64,000 bases of DNA from Cichorium intybus (lineage: Eukaryota; Streptophyta; Magnoliopsida; Asterales; Asteraceae): contig CM042010.1 of assembly GCA_023525715.1 (NCBI GenBank), positions 82,151,894-82,215,893 on the forward strand. The letters are read 5' to 3'. Positions 63,031 to 64,000 of this stretch are shown here, in pieces. The notes below the pieces were generated by a model. That model made no database searches. It saw only the letters and a list, made by a program, of their open reading frames with translations, and was not told the origin of the DNA. The position numbers and the translations under genes are program-made. Each line of letters starts with the position of its first letter. Positions within the stretch are counted from its first letter, which is position 1.

Positions 63031-64000
63031 TCACCTTGATTTTTCTGTTAAAAGAAATGACAAGGCATTACGTGGATTTAATGTAATATTACGTGGACTT
63101 AATTTTTAATTACATGGAATCTAAAAACATTTTACCCCAATAGCTTTCACCCTACTTCACAAACGACTTCCATGGAACCCGATTCAGAGAAGGAAGAAAA
63201 CGACGACTTGGTGGGAACATGAAATCAGGAACTTATCTCATACTTTCGCATCAACAATCAAGGACTTAGAAGCTTTATTGGCATTAAACGACATCGAATT
63301 GAATTCTACGTTAGAACCCTACGAGCAATTCGATTCATCGAGAAAAGGCCCGTATCGAGCTCTTCAATCTGTTACATTCTCATCTTCGTCATCCATAATC
63401 GATCAAAACTTCAGAACATAAAGAGCTCAAATCCCAAAAAGACGAACAACTTTCAACTTGTACTTCATTGGCCTGGACCTGCACGTTTACTTTCATGGGC
63501 CATCTTACGCAACGGTTCCTCACCGTGACCGATCGACAATCGTTGTTGCCCGTCGTGCTCGTTTCCCTGGAGTGGTATGTTGGTTTGATCGATTATGCAG
63601 AAAGTTGTGATGAAGATGAAAATATTTCTAATTCCTTGGTGCTTTGGTTGATCTTGTGAGCGGATTTGAAGAAAACCTTAATTTTGCGAAATCAAATTGC
63701 TTTATGGGAAGATTACAAGCCAATAGGAGTTGAACCTGTGTCTCAATCGAACGAGATTTTAGATTTCGGTAATTCAGATAACAGAGGTTCTAATGTGGGA
63801 ATTCTATCTCAGTCAATCGTGTTCTTCATGCTTCCATGAAAACAACTGATAGATTGAACTGTTCTTTGATCTTGTACGATGGATCAACAAGGATGTTTTT
63901 GAAGAAAAACTAGAGAGATTGTGGAGGAAACGAGTTCCATAGAAGAAGAGGAGGTGATTCTCTTCAAGCCCTCACTAGACACAACTGAGAACCGATTGTC
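63031..64000 (+). other. Gene-like segment at the window edge, unrecognised
   Basis: Base composition becomes more balanced. After an ATG at 63172 (MEPDSEKEENDD) a one-base shift leads to an open frame WEHEIRNLSHTFASTIKDLE and ALLALNDIELNSTLEPYEQF, then SSRKGPYRALQSVTFSSSSS, ending with a stop near 63420. A possible later block (about 63650-63720) is also coding-like. I do not recognise it. It could be an interrupted or captured gene, or a real gene whose first exon I mis-phase; it continues past the window. Confidence 0.35.

Overview
The window is nuclear DNA of a flowering plant, probably a eudicot. It is AT-rich, has long (TA)n microsatellites and plant-type GT-AG introns, and is dominated by Ty1/copia and Ty3/gypsy LTR retrotransposons, Mutator-like elements (MULEs) of the FAR1 type, Helitron ends and a CACTA end. 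An Asteraceae source such as lettuce is only a guess. I see no clearly intact host gene, no rRNA or tRNA gene and no CRISPR array; nearly everything is mobile DNA or gene fragments.

Region 1-3.1 kb: minus-strand exon-like fragments of unrelated plant genes (a DRG-type GTPase, alpha-N-acetylglucosaminidase) lie beside an unrecognised spliced minus-strand gene (1517-2803) with a GC-rich leader. Region 4.06-18.1 kb: a three-element nest. An old minus-strand copia (B) was split by two plus-strand insertions: C (4596-11212, non-autonomous, decayed) and A (11871-17577, nearly complete, TSD TAAAC). Rejoining the flanks of A restores B's reverse-transcriptase YVDD motif.

Region 18.1-29.4 kb: DNA elements strung between (TA)n tracts. 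They are a non-autonomous MULE-like element (about 19253-22359) carrying a foldback MITE, a Helitron-like element (about 22.38-27.10 kb) carrying DDB1 and PPR-DYW exon fragments, and a further inverted-repeat element (about 27.2-28.86 kb).

Region 29.4-49.5 kb: LTR elements E (copia), F (gypsy, inside E's 3' LTR) and D (minus copia), joined by a microhomology breakpoint at 43166-43168. D's LTR sits in an internal-LTR-internal arrangement, beside a CACTA end fragment.

Region 49.5-64 kb: low-information sequence, then a broken FAR1/SWIM transposase followed by an OTU protease domain (53.2-54.8 kb), duplicated non-coding DNA, a second Helitron-like end (57.6 kb), and a MULE from 57.8 kb with a broken FAR1-type transposase. 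One of its introns holds a hAT-like MITE with a clear target-site duplication. A gene-like segment runs off the right edge.

The most interesting points are the (TA)n/TE-terminus association, the multi-gene capture regions, the OTU-bearing MULE relic, and copia A. Copia A has palindrome-repeat LTRs, no visible tRNA primer site, a 15-bp inverted repeat across the LTR junction, and gag and pol overlapping in different frames.
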